A DNA stretch of 64,000 nucleotides from CAG-1782 sp964418255 (GCA_964418255.1 CAYQKV010000001.1:234519-298518); one strand, 5' to 3'. Positions 6,622 to 16,014 are shown, numbered from the stretch's first letter. Program-made: numbers and translations. The notes: generated from the sequence alone by a model not told the origin.

Positions 6622-9600
6622 TTACGCTGCTTGTCGGTCGTTCTTATCCAGTGTGCCGTCCGAACAAATTACCGTATACTCGCCTGTGCTTGTATTCCAG
6701 TATGAGCCTTTATTCACTTCGTCCTTCCACTGCTGCATAGTGCCGTCAAAGATTATTTTCGCAAGTTTTCTACATTCCGTGAACGCGTATTCTCCGATAC
6801 TCTCCACGCCTTTACCTATAGTTACGGTCGCAAGGTTAAGGCAATAATTAAACGCTGATTTTCCGATAGTCGTTACACTGTCCGGTATTGTAATATTCGT
6901 AAGTCCGTCACACCCGTAAAAGCACCCTTCTCCGATACTATTTACGTCGCCGCCTATCGTTAAATCTACAAGCGCGTCGCAGTTTCCGAACGCATAATCT
7001 CCTATGCTCGTTACGCCGCTTCCTATCGTTACGTTTGTAATGTCGGCGCAACCTTGAAACGCAGACGAGCCGACAGTCGTTTCGCTTGCGGTTATAACAA
7101 CGGTTTTTAACGACGACGGAACGTAATCGTTATTAGTGTAAGAGCCGAAAATATATCCGAAATGAGTATTGGTCGTTCCTCCTTTTTCCGCGCCGACAAA
7201 CGGCAAGGTTATACTTTCGATATAGTTGCATCCTTCGAATGCCCCGAAGCCGATAGTCGTTGCGCTTTCGGTTATTATGACGGTTTTTATCGACGACGGA
7301 ACGTAATCTATATTGTAATCTTTTATCTCCGCGCCGAAAATATATCCGAAATTAGTACCATATGTTTTCCCGGAACCAACGAACGGCAACGTTATATTTT
7401 CAATCGAATCGCAATCTTTGAATGCGGCAAAGCCGATACTCGTTGCGTTATCGGTTATAATAACGTTGCTTATCGCCGCGGGGACGTAAGCTGAGTTATC
7501 GTCGGCAGTCGCCGCGCCGAAGATATAACCGAAATGAGTATTTTCCGTTCCGTCTTTTTGTGCGCCGACAAACGGCAAAGTTATACTTTCGATATAGCCG
7601 CATCCTTCGAATGCTCCAAAGCCGATGGTCGTAACGCCGTCGGGCACGTTAATATCGGTAAGTCCTTCGCAATAACCGAACGCGCGCTCTCCGATACCTT
7701 CCACGTTACCTCCTATCGTTACGCTTGTGATACTTCTATGATAAAATGTATAATCTGCAATACCCGTTACGTCGTTCGGGATAATCAGGTCGCCGACTAT
7801 CTCCTCATTCCCTATGAACAATTTACACAATTGATTCACCGTCATCAAATTGCCTAATCCGGTTATGCCGCACCAACTTAGCATATTATCCGCATATATA
7901 TTTTCAAGCGAAGCGCAAGCACGAAAAGCGTTCTTTCCGATATTCGCAACTCTGCCGCCTAACGCAACGTCCTTAATTCCTTCACAAGAATCAAACGCGT
8001 TTTGCCCTATGCTAACTGTATTTACCGTCACGCGACGAAGTCCGCTACACCGCTTAAAGGCATACGACCCGATACTCGTTGCGTTATCGGTTATAATAAC
8101 GTTGCTTATCGCCGTGGGAACGTAAGCTAGGTTATCGTCGGCAGTCGCCGCGCCGAAGATGTAACCGAAATGAGTATTTTCCGTTCCGTCTTTTTGTGCG
8201 CCTACAAACGGCAAAGTTATACTTCTTATAGAACTGCAATCCTTAAACGCTCCGTTACCGATACTCGTTACGTTGTTCGGAATAACGATACTTGTAAGTC
8301 CGTTACAGAAACCGAACGCGCATTCTCCGATACTTTCCACGCCGTTACCTATCGTTAGGCTTATGATACCCCTATGATAAAACGCATAATCCGCAATACT
8401 CGTTACGTCGTTCGGAATAATCAACTCGCCGACTATTTCCGTGTTTTCTATAAACAATTTGTCAACGTAAGGCAACAGACCGCCCAGTCCGATTACGGCG
8501 CACCAATCCGATATATTTCCCGCATAATATGTATTATTTATATTGCAGTCTTCAAACGCTTTATCGCCTATATTTACCACGCGTACGGGTATATTTATAT
8601 CCGTAAGGCTTGCGCAACCCGAGAATGCGGAACTACCTATGCTTTCCACGCCGTCGGGTATATTTATATCCGTAAGACCTGCGCAACCCGAGAATAAGGA
8701 ATTACTTATATTGTTTAATCTGCTCGGCAAAATTACGGTTTCCACTGCCGAACAATCGACAAATACCGCTTCGCCTATGTTCGCGACGCTATCGGGTATA
8801 CTTATGTTTACAAGGCTTACGCATCCGTAAAACGCCTCGTTGCCTATATCCGTAATTCCGTTTTCCAGAATCGCGTCGGTTAAATACAGACAACCGTTGA
8901 ATGCGCCTTGCATTATTTCACCGCACGTTACCGTTACTTTTTTAAGGTATTGTTTGGGAAAATTCTGCGGCAATACTCCGGGAACGACCGTTTCTTCTAT
9001 CAAACAATTCTCGAAAGCGCTTGCCGAAATTTCCCGTACGCCTTTCGGCATAACGAGTTTTTTCAATTTTCCACAGCTTTCAAACGCGGAATTTCCGATG
9101 CTTGTTGCATTATTGCTTATCGTTACGCTTGCAATCCCGGTTTGATAAAACGCATAATCCGCGATACTCGTTACCTCGTTCGGTATAATCAAGTCGCCTG
9201 CAACTTCTTCGTTGTCTATAAACAAAATAGGATTTTTTATTGCCATATTATCTGCCATCAAACTACTCAATCCCGTTATACCGCACCAGTTTGCCAGACC
9301 GTAAACATAAATATTTTCCAGACCGTAACACTGGCTGAAAGCAGAAGTCCCAATACTCTTTACGCTGTTGCCTATCGCAACGCTTTTCAGCCCCGAACCG
9401 AAAAATGCGTAATCCCCGACGTCGATACTACAGTTATCCGTCGCCGTCGCGCTTCCAATCTTAACATATGTAAGTCCGCTGTTTCCAAAAGCGTGCTCGC
9501 CTATGCTTCCCACACTGTCCGGTATCTCTATACTTGTAAGGCTCACGCACCACGAAAACGCATAGTTCCCTATGCTCGTCACGCTGTGAGGAATTTCTAT

Positions 9601-12600
9601 GCCGACAAGTTCCGTATTGGCAAAAGCATTGTTTCCTATACTCATCACTCCGTATGGAATTTCTATATTGACAAGTCCGCTACCGCCAAACGCAGAATTC
9701 CCGATATTCGTTACTCCGTTTTCCAAAATCGCGTCGGTCAACTCTTTGCAACCGTAAAAATCACTATCGCCTATTTCGCCGCCCGTTACGGTCACTTTTT
9801 TCAATCCTTTACTTGGAAAATTTTGCGGTACCGGTCCGGGAAGAACCGCTTCCTCTACCGAATCCGAGACAAAAGCGTTTACCGCTATTTCCGTTGTTCC
9901 GTTTTCCATAACAAGTTTTTTTATGGTTCCGCAGTTGTCGAAAGCAGCCGCGCCGATATTCGCTACGCCGCTCTTTATTGTCAAGTTTGTTATCCCTAAA
10001 CAACCGTAAAAGGCTTCCTTTCCGATATTTTCTATGTTGCCGGGGATTACGACGTCGGTCAAATCCGAGCAACAATAAAACACGCGGTAGCCTATATCCG
10101 TCAACCCTGTTCCGATTTTCAAACTCGTCACGTAACTGTGCTCAAACGCCTCGTCGCCTATACTTATCACGCTGTCGGGTATATTTATACCGGTAAGTTT
10201 GCCGCACATTGAAAATGCGGAATTTCCTATACTGTTCAATCCGCCCGGAAATATTACGTTTTCGAGCAAAACGCAACTTCTGAAGGCGGAATTTCCTATG
10301 CTGTTCAGGTTACTCGGTAAATCTAAGTTTACGAGACTTACGCAACCGCAGAATGCGGAATTACCTATGCTTTCCACTCCGTCGGGTATATTTACGTTTA
10401 CAAGATTTTCGCAACCCGAGAATGTCGAAGCGCCTATGCGGTTTAATCCGTTCGGCAGAGTTACGCTTTCCAGCGAGAGGCACTCGGCAAACACCGATTC
10501 GCCGAAATTCGTAACGCTGTTCGGTATCTCGATACTCAAAAGACTGACGCAACCGTAAAACGCCTCGTTTCCTATACTTTCCACGCTGTCGGATATAATT
10601 ATTTTCATTAGTTTTGTGCAATTATAAAATGCGGAATTACCTATGGCGGTTACTCCGTTTTCCAAATCAACCTCGGCTAACGACTCCCACGCTGCGGACG
10701 TAAACTCGTTTTCTTTTATTTCACCGCCGGTTACGGTTAATGCCTTCAAAGAATTTTTCGGTAGTATATCAAGCATCCGGCTGTCTACCGTCGCTTCTTT
10801 TATTTCGCAATAGATAAAAGCGTCTTCGGAAATTTCCGTTGCTTTGCTTTCCACAACAAGCGTTTTCAAGTTTTGGCAGCTTCCAAACGCGGAAGCGCCT
10901 ATACTTTGAACGCCGTCGCATATCGTTACGCTCGTTATACCGGAACAATTGTTAAACGCTCTTTCGCCGACGCTTTCCACATTCCCCGATATTACGACGC
11001 TTGTCAATCCGTCACATCTTCCAAACGCGTTTGCGGTAATGAACGTAACGTCGTCGGGAACAACCAGTTCGCCGTCCAACGCTTGCCCGTCGAGATAAAG
11101 CGTGGCTAACGACATCAGATACAGTCTGCCGCGAACTTCGGTTTCGCACCAGTTTTTGAATCCGCCTCCGAAATGAATGCTTTTTAGGTTCGTACATTCG
11201 GCAAACGCCTGACTGTTATACGTAAACTCAACGTTCCCGCCTATTGTCACGCTTTCGAGTGCGTTGCACTCCGCAAACGCATAATCTCCGATTGCCGTAA
11301 CGCTGTCGGGTATTTCTATGCTCGAAAAACCGCAACCGCCGAACGCATAGCTTTCGATTGTGTACAAGCTACCCGGCAATGTTATATTTTCAAGGGAACT
11401 ACACCCGCCGAACGCATAACTTCCGATACTTTCCGTTCTGCTCGGCATCGTCACGTTTTTGAGCGCGGTACACCCGCCGAACGCATAACTTCCGATTCTT
11501 TCTATGCCGTTTGGCAAAATAACGGTTTCCAAGTTCGTAAGATTCTTAAACGCTTCGTCCCCTATGTACCTAATCTCCTCTCCCGATATTTCGGACGGAA
11601 TATCGTAAACCGTTTCGTTTTTGTATTCGTCCCTTACTCCGAGAATTGTGTTGTAACTTACGTCGAACATACCGAGCGTTATCGAAACGACGTTTACGTC
11701 GCAACCTGCGCTTATACTGCCGTCTCGTATGCTCGCCGTTACCCGAGCGTTTCCGTTTCCGACCGCTGTTACGAGTCCATTCGAAACCGTGACGACGTTC
11801 TCGTCCGAACTCGTCCATTCGACGTCCGCTACATCGGGAATACCGAAAACCTCCAAAAGCCATTCTTCGCCGACGGACATCGTTATCGAAGTCTCTGACA
11901 ACGTGAGCTGTTCTTCTTTTTCTTCGGAAACCTCTACGCGGCAGACTGCCGTTTTACCGTTTGCGGAAGTCGCGGTTATTTCGGCAATTCCCACGCCGAC
12001 CGCGGTTACCTGTCCGTCGGAAACAAGAGCGACGTTCTCGTCAGAACTCGACCAGACGATTTCTTTGTTCGTTGCGTCGGTAGGTTGGAATTCTACTTCA
12101 AGTCTCGCTTCCGTATCCTTTCCTATCACCAAAAACACATCGCAAGGATTTATCGAAATTTCATCGACTTCGATTTCGTCCGTCGCGACGGTCACTTCGC
12201 AAATTGCTTTTTTACCGTTTAATGAGGTCGCGGTTATTACGGCGGTTCCCTTGCCGACCGCGGTTACCTGTCCGTCGGAAACAAGAACGACGTTTTCTTT
12301 CGAACTCTTCCAGACTATTTCTCTGTTCTTTGCGTCGTCGGGATAAACCTCGGCGTGTAAAAAGGCGTTTTCCCCGACGGTAAGATTCAATTCCGTTCTG
12401 TCGAGCGTAACATATTCGACTTCTATTTCCGTTTCGCGGGTATAACCGCAAACCGAACAGCTTCCGTCTTTGCCTTTTGTATCGTGAGGATTTCTGTCTT
12501 TAATCGGCTCGTCGCAATCGTCTTCATTACACACAAGCCAGTGTTCGTTTTCGTCATTATCCATAACGTAATTATGCTTGTGCTTAGGCGGCTCGGTTAC

Positions 12601-12741
12601 GTCTCCTCCGTTTCCTCCGTTTCCGCCGTCGGTTACGCCGTCATTCCCTCCGTCGTCGGTTTCGCCGCAAGCGGCAAACCCGAACGCGCAGCATATTGCG
12701 AAAATCACCGTGAAAATTACCATTAAAGACTTCTTTTTCAT
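6622..12741 (-). CDS. Giant BspA-like leucine-rich-repeat surface lipoprotein
   Basis: The 2039-residue protein starts with a lipoprotein signal (M-K-K-K, hydrophobic stretch, lipobox F-A-A-C with lipid Cys25), then a Gly/Asp-rich linker, a short Cys/His module (about 54-100, with paired Cys as in zinc-ribbon-like surface modules), three bacterial Ig-like Big_2 domains (about 105-350, each with a V-T-A-V-G signature) and then some 1650 residues of LRR_5/BspA repeats of the form S-I-G-x-x-A-F-x-x-C-x-x-L. Such proteins are anchored outside the cell and in known cases mediate adhesion or binding; the ligand here is unknown. The start at 12741 is chosen for its GGGAG site. Several blocks are near-identical at DNA level (for example around 7500-7580 and 8140-8220), which suggests recent internal duplication. 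Confidence 0.9.
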   Translation of the reverse strand: MKKKSLMVIFTVIFAICCAFGFAACGETDDGGNDGVTDGGNGGNGGDVTEPPKHKHNYVMDNDENEHWLVCNEDDCDEPIKDRNPHDTKGKDGSCSVCGYTRETEIEVEYVTLDRTELNLTVGENAFLHAEVYPDDAKNREIVWKSSKENVVLVSDGQVTAVGKGTAVITATSLNGKKAICEVTVATDEIEVDEISINPCDVFLVIGKDTEARLEVEFQPTDATNKEIVWSSSDENVALVSDGQVTAVGVGIAEITATSANGKTAVCRVEVSEEKEEQLTLSETSITMSVGEEWLLEVFGIPDVADVEWTSSDENVVTVSNGLVTAVGNGNARVTASIRDGSISAGCDVNVVSITLGMFDVSYNTILGVRDEYKNETVYDIPSEISGEEIRYIGDEAFKNLTNLETVILPNGIERIGSYAFGGCTALKNVTMPSRTESIGSYAFGGCSSLENITLPGSLYTIESYAFGGCGFSSIEIPDSVTAIGDYAFAECNALESVTIGGNVEFTYNSQAFAECTNLKSIHFGGGFKNWCETEVRGRLYLMSLATLYLDGQALDGELVVPDDVTFITANAFGRCDGLTSVVISGNVESVGERAFNNCSGITSVTICDGVQSIGASAFGSCQNLKTLVVESKATEISEDAFIYCEIKEATVDSRMLDILPKNSLKALTVTGGEIKENEFTSAAWESLAEVDLENGVTAIGNSAFYNCTKLMKIIISDSVESIGNEAFYGCVSLLSIEIPNSVTNFGESVFAECLSLESVTLPNGLNRIGASTFSGCENLVNVNIPDGVESIGNSAFCGCVSLVNLDLPSNLNSIGNSAFRSCVLLENVIFPGGLNSIGNSAFSMCGKLTGINIPDSVISIGDEAFEHSYVTSLKIGTGLTDIGYRVFYCCSDLTDVVIPGNIENIGKEAFYGCLGITNLTIKSGVANIGAAAFDNCGTIKKLVMENGTTEIAVNAFVSDSVEEAVLPGPVPQNFPSKGLKKVTVTGGEIGDSDFYGCKELTDAILENGVTNIGNSAFGGSGLVNIEIPYGVMSIGNNAFANTELVGIEIPHSVTSIGNYAFSWCVSLTSIEIPDSVGSIGEHAFGNSGLTYVKIGSATATDNCSIDVGDYAFFGSGLKSVAIGNSVKSIGTSAFSQCYGLENIYVYGLANWCGITGLSSLMADNMAIKNPILFIDNEEVAGDLIIPNEVTSIADYAFYQTGIASVTISNNATSIGNSAFESCGKLKKLVMPKGVREISASAFENCLIEETVVPGVLPQNFPKQYLKKVTVTCGEIMQGAFNGCLYLTDAILENGITDIGNEAFYGCVSLVNISIPDSVANIGEAVFVDCSAVETVILPSRLNNISNSLFSGCAGLTDINIPDGVESIGSSAFSGCASLTDINIPVRVVNIGDKAFEDCNINNTYYAGNISDWCAVIGLGGLLPYVDKLFIENTEIVGELIIPNDVTSIADYAFYHRGIISLTIGNGVESIGECAFGFCNGLTSIVIPNNVTSIGNGAFKDCSSIRSITLPFVGAQKDGTENTHFGYIFGAATADDNLAYVPTAISNVIITDNATSIGSYAFKRCSGLRRVTVNTVSIGQNAFDSCEGIKDVALGGRVANIGKNAFRACASLENIYADNMLSWCGITGLGNLMTVNQLCKLFIGNEEIVGDLIIPNDVTGIADYTFYHRSITSVTIGGNVEGIGERAFGYCEGLTDINVPDGVTTIGFGAFEGCGYIESITLPFVGAQKDGTENTHFGYIFGAATADDNSAYVPAAISNVIITDNATSIGFAAFKDCDSIENITLPFVGSGKTYGTNFGYIFGAEIKDYNIDYVPSSIKTVIITESATTIGFGAFEGCNYIESITLPFVGAEKGGTTNTHFGYIFGSYTNNDYVPSSLKTVVITASETTVGSSAFQGCADITNVTIGSGVTSIGDYAFGNCDALVDLTIGGDVNSIGEGCFYGCDGLTNITIPDSVTTIGKSAFNYCLNLATVTIGKGVESIGEYAFTECRKLAKIIFDGTMQQWKDEVNKGSYWNTSTGEYTVICSDGTLDKNDRQAA

Positions 12742-12830
12742 AAAAAAACTCCCGTTATTCGGCAAATAAACGGCAAGTCGATTTATTCTCCGAATAGCAT
12801 ATTATATATATTCTTTTATTGTATTATTTT

Positions 12831-12859
12831 ATTATATCAAATGCTGTATTATAAAACAA
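12831..12859 (-). promoter_or_regulatory. Promoter of the LRR lipoprotein gene
   Basis: TTGTTT (12854-12859), 17 bp, TATAAT (12831-12836) on the minus strand; the leader to the start codon is about 80 nt and AT-rich. Confidence 0.65.
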
Positions 12860-12942
12860 GTAATACATCAAGCAATATATGAAAGGATTAAGCTAAGCAC
12901 GTGTTTTTAACCGTTTGCTTATTATACGACGTTATTTTTTGT

Positions 12943-12970
12943 AAAAAAATATACGGACTGAGCCGTATAT
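12943..12970 (-). terminator. Terminator after the Cys-rich protein gene
   Basis: ATATACGG and CCGTATAT pair and are followed by TTTTTTT on the minus strand. A second imperfect hairpin (ACCAACTGTT with AACAGCTGGT, about 12984-13012) lies between it and the gene end. Confidence 0.8.
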
Positions 12971-13035
12971 TCAGAGGATATATGTACCAACTGTTATGAA
13001 AACAGCTGGTTTGTTGGCAATCGGGACGGTTTACG

Positions 13036-13461
13036 TCAACATTCGGGGCAATCTACGTCAACGTAATGCGCGACGCAATCCGTTTCGAACGTTCTGCGAC
13101 AGCACGTAGTCGTCGTATCGTTCGTTTCCGCGATTTCTTCGGGCAAAACGAACCGAAGGTTATTCATCGTTATATCCGCGCAGCAATTTTCACTGTGGGA
13201 AGCGACGAAAGTTCTGTAACCTTTTGCGACTCTGCCGCCGCCCGTCGTTTCGTACAGAGTGACGCCTACCGCTATACGCTTGTTGGGGCACACCCTTCTT
13301 ACCGTAGCGGAAACGTTAAGGAAACGTCCGAGTCCGCATAAATGATGTCCGTCGATTACGACGTTTTTACATTCTTCGCATCCGTCAAACTCGACGGAAG
13401 ATGTCGCCGTGTCGTTTGCGTCGATTAAAACCGCACGGTTGTTTACGTTGTTTTCTTCCAT
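13036..13461 (-). CDS. Small Cys-rich protein of unknown function
   Basis: The product is 141 residues from the ATG at 13461, which has an ideal GGAGGAG site; a longer frame has none. There is no signal peptide or membrane segment. Two Cys clusters stand out: C-E-E-C (near residue 28) and a run of Cys pairs in the second half (N-C-C-A-D, T-C-C-R-R and a final D-C-P-E-C). The centre, with predicted beta strands such as R-I-A-V-G-V-T-L-Y-E and L-R-F-V-L-P-E-E, resembles unnamed proteins seen in many Clostridia, but I cannot name a family. The Cys content would suit a metal-bound or disulfide-linked coat-like protein; this is inference. It stands alone between two lipoprotein genes with its own terminator. 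Confidence 0.7.
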   Translation of the reverse strand: MEENNVNNRAVLIDANDTATSSVEFDGCEECKNVVIDGHHLCGLGRFLNVSATVRRVCPNKRIAVGVTLYETTGGGRVAKGYRTFVASHSENCCADITMNNLRFVLPEEIAETNDTTTTCCRRTFETDCVAHYVDVDCPEC

Positions 13462-13534
13462 AATTACTCTCCTCCATACTGCATTGTATTCCGATAAAAA
13501 ACCGAATGTTACCACCCTTTACGGAGCGGAGAGA

Positions 13535-13563
13535 TTGATTTTGTTTATCCCATATGTTATAAT
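13535..13563 (+). promoter_or_regulatory. Promoter of the TfoX-like gene
   Basis: TTGATT (13535-13540), 17 bp, TATAAT (13558-13563), about 30 bp before the start codon. Confidence 0.8.
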
Positions 13564-13593
13564 AAATAAAATAATACAAAGTAAGGAAAAAAT

Positions 13594-13899
13594 ATGGCTA
13601 CGGATAAAACCTATATCGATTTTGTTTGCGAACAGTTACCCTCTTCCCGTCCGTTCCGATACAAAAAAATGTTCGGAGAATATATGATTTATATCGACGA
13701 GAAGCCGATTTTCACCGTTTGCGACAACACGGTTTTCGTTAAAATATTACCCGAGGCAAAAGACCTTATGTCCGGTTGCGCCGTCGGCACCCCGTATCCC
13801 GGCGCAAAGGAATGTTATATCGTAGACGTCGAAGACAGAGACTTTCTCGAAAAAACGATAGCCTTATACGTTACTTTGATTAAGCCGCGTAAAAAATGA
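13594..13899 (+). CDS. TfoX N-terminal-domain protein
   Basis: The 101-residue protein matches the TfoX/Sxy N-terminal domain: F-R-Y-K-K-M-F-G-E-Y-M-I-Y (about residues 25-37), an F-V-K-I-L segment and an end in alternating charged residues. In gamma-proteobacteria the full TfoX/Sxy protein supports CRP-dependent competence genes; stand-alone N-terminal domains are common in Firmicutes and have no proven role. It has an AAGGA ribosome site, its own consensus promoter and its own terminator, so it is a single-gene unit. It is the first plus-strand gene in the window. The presence of a CRP-type regulator (46499-47191) is noted but no link is shown. Confidence 0.85.
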   Translation: MATDKTYIDFVCEQLPSSRPFRYKKMFGEYMIYIDEKPIFTVCDNTVFVKILPEAKDLMSGCAVGTPYPGAKECYIVDVEDRDFLEKTIALYVTLIKPRKK

Positions 13900-13916
13900 G
13901 TTCTTTATGGATTTTG

Positions 13917-13947
13917 AAAAAGAAGCCGAAAAATTTCGGCTTCTTTT
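13917..13947 (+). terminator. Bidirectional terminator
   Basis: AAGAAGCCGAAA and TTTCGGCTTCTT form a perfect stem with flanking A and T runs. It lies between convergent genes ending at 13899 and 13980 and can serve both. Confidence 0.85.
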
Positions 13948-13979
13948 GTTTCTTTTGACATTTGTCTGCATTTACCGTT

Positions 13980-15494
13980 TTATTTTACTTCTACGGAATA
14001 TATCGTTCCGCCGAACGAATATGCGGAAATAACGAGTTCGTGCGTCAGCATTACATCGCCAATCCCGCCTGCTCCGTTTTGTTGGAAATATTCGCTATCC
14101 TCGGAATAGCGGTACATCATCGCCATTTCTTCCGCGAGGACGTCTCCGCTCTGAATGTCGTTAAACGTAAGAGTTTTCGTCCCGTTTATTATCACGGTTA
14201 CACTGTCGGTTTGTTCGGACAGGCAGAGCTCGAACGTCACCATACCTTGCGTGTAGCGATAGCCTTCATATACTTCATACGGCGACGTTCCCGCAAAACC
14301 TTTCAGGTCTTCGCTCCACTGCATAATTTCCGACTTGAACTCTACTTCGCCTTTAATAAACAAGTCGGAAGCGGCAAGTTCGGCTTCCGCGTTGGGGAAA
14401 TCTAATCCGTATTCGTCTGCGCGGTCGTTCTTATATACGTTTGGCGCGGAAAGTTTAACGTAAGCCCTATTATTGTGCATTACTTTTTCTATCTGCGCGG
14501 ATTTACCGTTTACCGTCATAGTTTTGATAACGTCGTTTCTTATAGCCGCGACGAAAACACTGTTCCCTATTTTTTTCGCTCCGAACTCGTCGGTCTCGTC
14601 TAACAGGATATAAATTTCGCTCGCGTTGTAAATTTGGTTGAGGTAGTAAATTTCTTCCCATTCTTCGTTATAGAACGACGAATATCCCACGTCGCCTACT
14701 CTTCCCGATATTTGAGAAGGGATTCCGTCGGAAATTCTCGTATCTTCCGCAAAAATCAGATTAGTATCCTCGTTAAAAATAATTTCGTCTACCCGAGTAT
14801 AGGTCTTTCCGTTTATCGTAGCTGTATGCTTGACTTCTTCGGCGTAATTACCCGTACGGTCAAACGGAGACGGGAAAATTATCGTGTCGCCGCTTACAAC
14901 CGTTTTGATTATCAGTTTGTCGCCGTAAGAAACTTTTTTATTCCCGACAAATTCCGCAAGTTCCTCAATGGTCGCTATTCCTTCTCGCTTATCCGTTACT
15001 TTCCCGATGAACTCCGCGGAATAGGTAGCGGAAACAAGTTCTTTATCGTTGGCTAAATCCGAAAGTCCACTGTATTCGGACGTAAGCTCAAGCGTTTTTT
15101 TCGACAATTCGCCTGAAAGAACTATCGAGACGTCGCTTTTTACTTCAACGCCGTATTCGACGTACGTTAAAGAACCTTCCTCAGCCCGAACGGACGACGG
15201 CTTGATTTCCGTTCCGTTTGCTTCGACTTTAAGCGTGCCGATTTCAAACCCTTCATCAATCACAACCACGAAATAAAACGAGGTATCGGCATTGACATTG
15301 TAGGTTTTGCCTTCGGTTACAACCGCTCCCGTGTAACTGTAATTTATCGTATTTATTCCCTCGATATTGCCAGAAGAAAAAGAAACCGTATATGTTTTAT
15401 CGGCACTCTTATCGGAACAAGCGGCAAACGTAAACGCGACCGCAACCATAGCTATAACGATAATCGATACCGTCAAAATTTTTCTCATTTTCAT
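13980..15494 (-). CDS. Lipoprotein of unknown function (504 residues)
   Basis: The ATG at 15494 with an AGGAGGAG site gives a lipoprotein signal: M-K-M-R-K, hydrophobic core and lipobox F-A-A-C (Cys26), followed by S-D-K-S-A-D-K. The rest is a soluble, beta-rich, acidic extracellular part with no repeat or catalytic motif that I recognise; T-Y-T-V-S-F-S-S-G and later Y-x-V-x-x-D segments suggest beta-sandwich modules. It is expressed from its own promoter at 15547-15575. It probably sits on the outer face of the membrane; substrate-binding or adhesion roles are possible but not supported by sequence. Confidence 0.8.
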   Translation of the reverse strand: MKMRKILTVSIIVIAMVAVAFTFAACSDKSADKTYTVSFSSGNIEGINTINYSYTGAVVTEGKTYNVNADTSFYFVVVIDEGFEIGTLKVEANGTEIKPSSVRAEEGSLTYVEYGVEVKSDVSIVLSGELSKKTLELTSEYSGLSDLANDKELVSATYSAEFIGKVTDKREGIATIEELAEFVGNKKVSYGDKLIIKTVVSGDTIIFPSPFDRTGNYAEEVKHTATINGKTYTRVDEIIFNEDTNLIFAEDTRISDGIPSQISGRVGDVGYSSFYNEEWEEIYYLNQIYNASEIYILLDETDEFGAKKIGNSVFVAAIRNDVIKTMTVNGKSAQIEKVMHNNRAYVKLSAPNVYKNDRADEYGLDFPNAEAELAASDLFIKGEVEFKSEIMQWSEDLKGFAGTSPYEVYEGYRYTQGMVTFELCLSEQTDSVTVIINGTKTLTFNDIQSGDVLAEEMAMMYRYSEDSEYFQQNGAGGIGDVMLTHELVISAYSFGGTIYSVEVK

Positions 15495-15546
15495 ATTTCC
15501 GTCTCCTCCTTTATTTTGCGAATTTATCGCATACTTTATTATATTT

Positions 15547-15575
15547 ATCTTACAATGTTCCCATTTTTTTGTCAA
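15547..15575 (-). promoter_or_regulatory. Promoter of the 504-residue lipoprotein gene
   Basis: TTGACA (15570-15575), 17 bp, TAAGAT (15547-15552) on the minus strand, about 50 bp before the start codon. Confidence 0.75.
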
Positions 15576-15630
15576 TACTCCGAATTTTAGGAGGAGTGGA
15601 TATATCGCGTTGCTTTACGCCCGGAAATTC

Positions 15631-15709
15631 TCCGACCAAACGTTGCGTGGGATTTTACGGCAAGTCGCTTAGCTTTGTGCCGATAAAATCTTTTTCCACG
15701 CAAGTCGGA
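15631..15709. repeat. Palindromic element, family P, complete copy
   Basis: A 79-bp imperfect palindrome: TCCGAC/GTCGGA ends, TTGCGTGG/CCACGCAA, GATTTTA/TAAAATC and CGGCA/TGCCG stems, with an asymmetric TTTTT bulge. A second complete copy is at 63896-63976 and a left-half copy at 46381-46409. No coding potential. Confidence 0.8.
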
Positions 15710-15750
15710 CTTTCAAGGAAGAAAGCCGTACCGACTTTCTTATTATGTAA

Positions 15751-15828
15751 GTTCGCAAGGGGGGGCTCCCCTTGCTCGAACCCCATATAGGCAAAAAGTA
15801 AAAAATGTGATTTTTTGCTTTTTGAGCC
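15751..15828. other. Two adjacent non-coding hairpins
   Basis: GTTCGCAAGGGG (15751-15762) pairs with CCCCTTGCTCGAAC (15768-15781). Next, GGCAAAAAG...AAAAAAT pairs with ATTTTTT...CTTTTTGAGCC (15790-15828). They lie in a 565-base gene-free stretch between divergent genes and belong to no gene that I can see. Confidence 0.5.
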
Positions 15829-15873
15829 TTAAATAGTAAAAAACGGCTAAAATCGGAGTTTTTCCGCTTTTCC

Positions 15874-15957
15874 GTAAGTTTCACCTACTGTACGATAGTA
15901 CAGCGACGGTTCACTTACAAAAAAAATCAACGCAATCTCTCCACTCCGACTTTTGGG
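15874..15957 (+). repeat. GTAC-hairpin repeat, family R, complete copy
   Basis: The core CTGTAC-GATA-GTACAG (15888-15903) is nested in an outer GTAAGT/ACTTAC stem (15874-15918), followed by a conserved tail AAAAATCAACGCAATCTCTCC. Related copies are at 149-192, 52321-53077 and 60455-60533. Confidence 0.8.
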
Positions 15958-16014
15958 GAGAATGATTTGAATTTCGCAAGACGATTTTCGCCACGTCATT
16001 TTATTAAATACACT

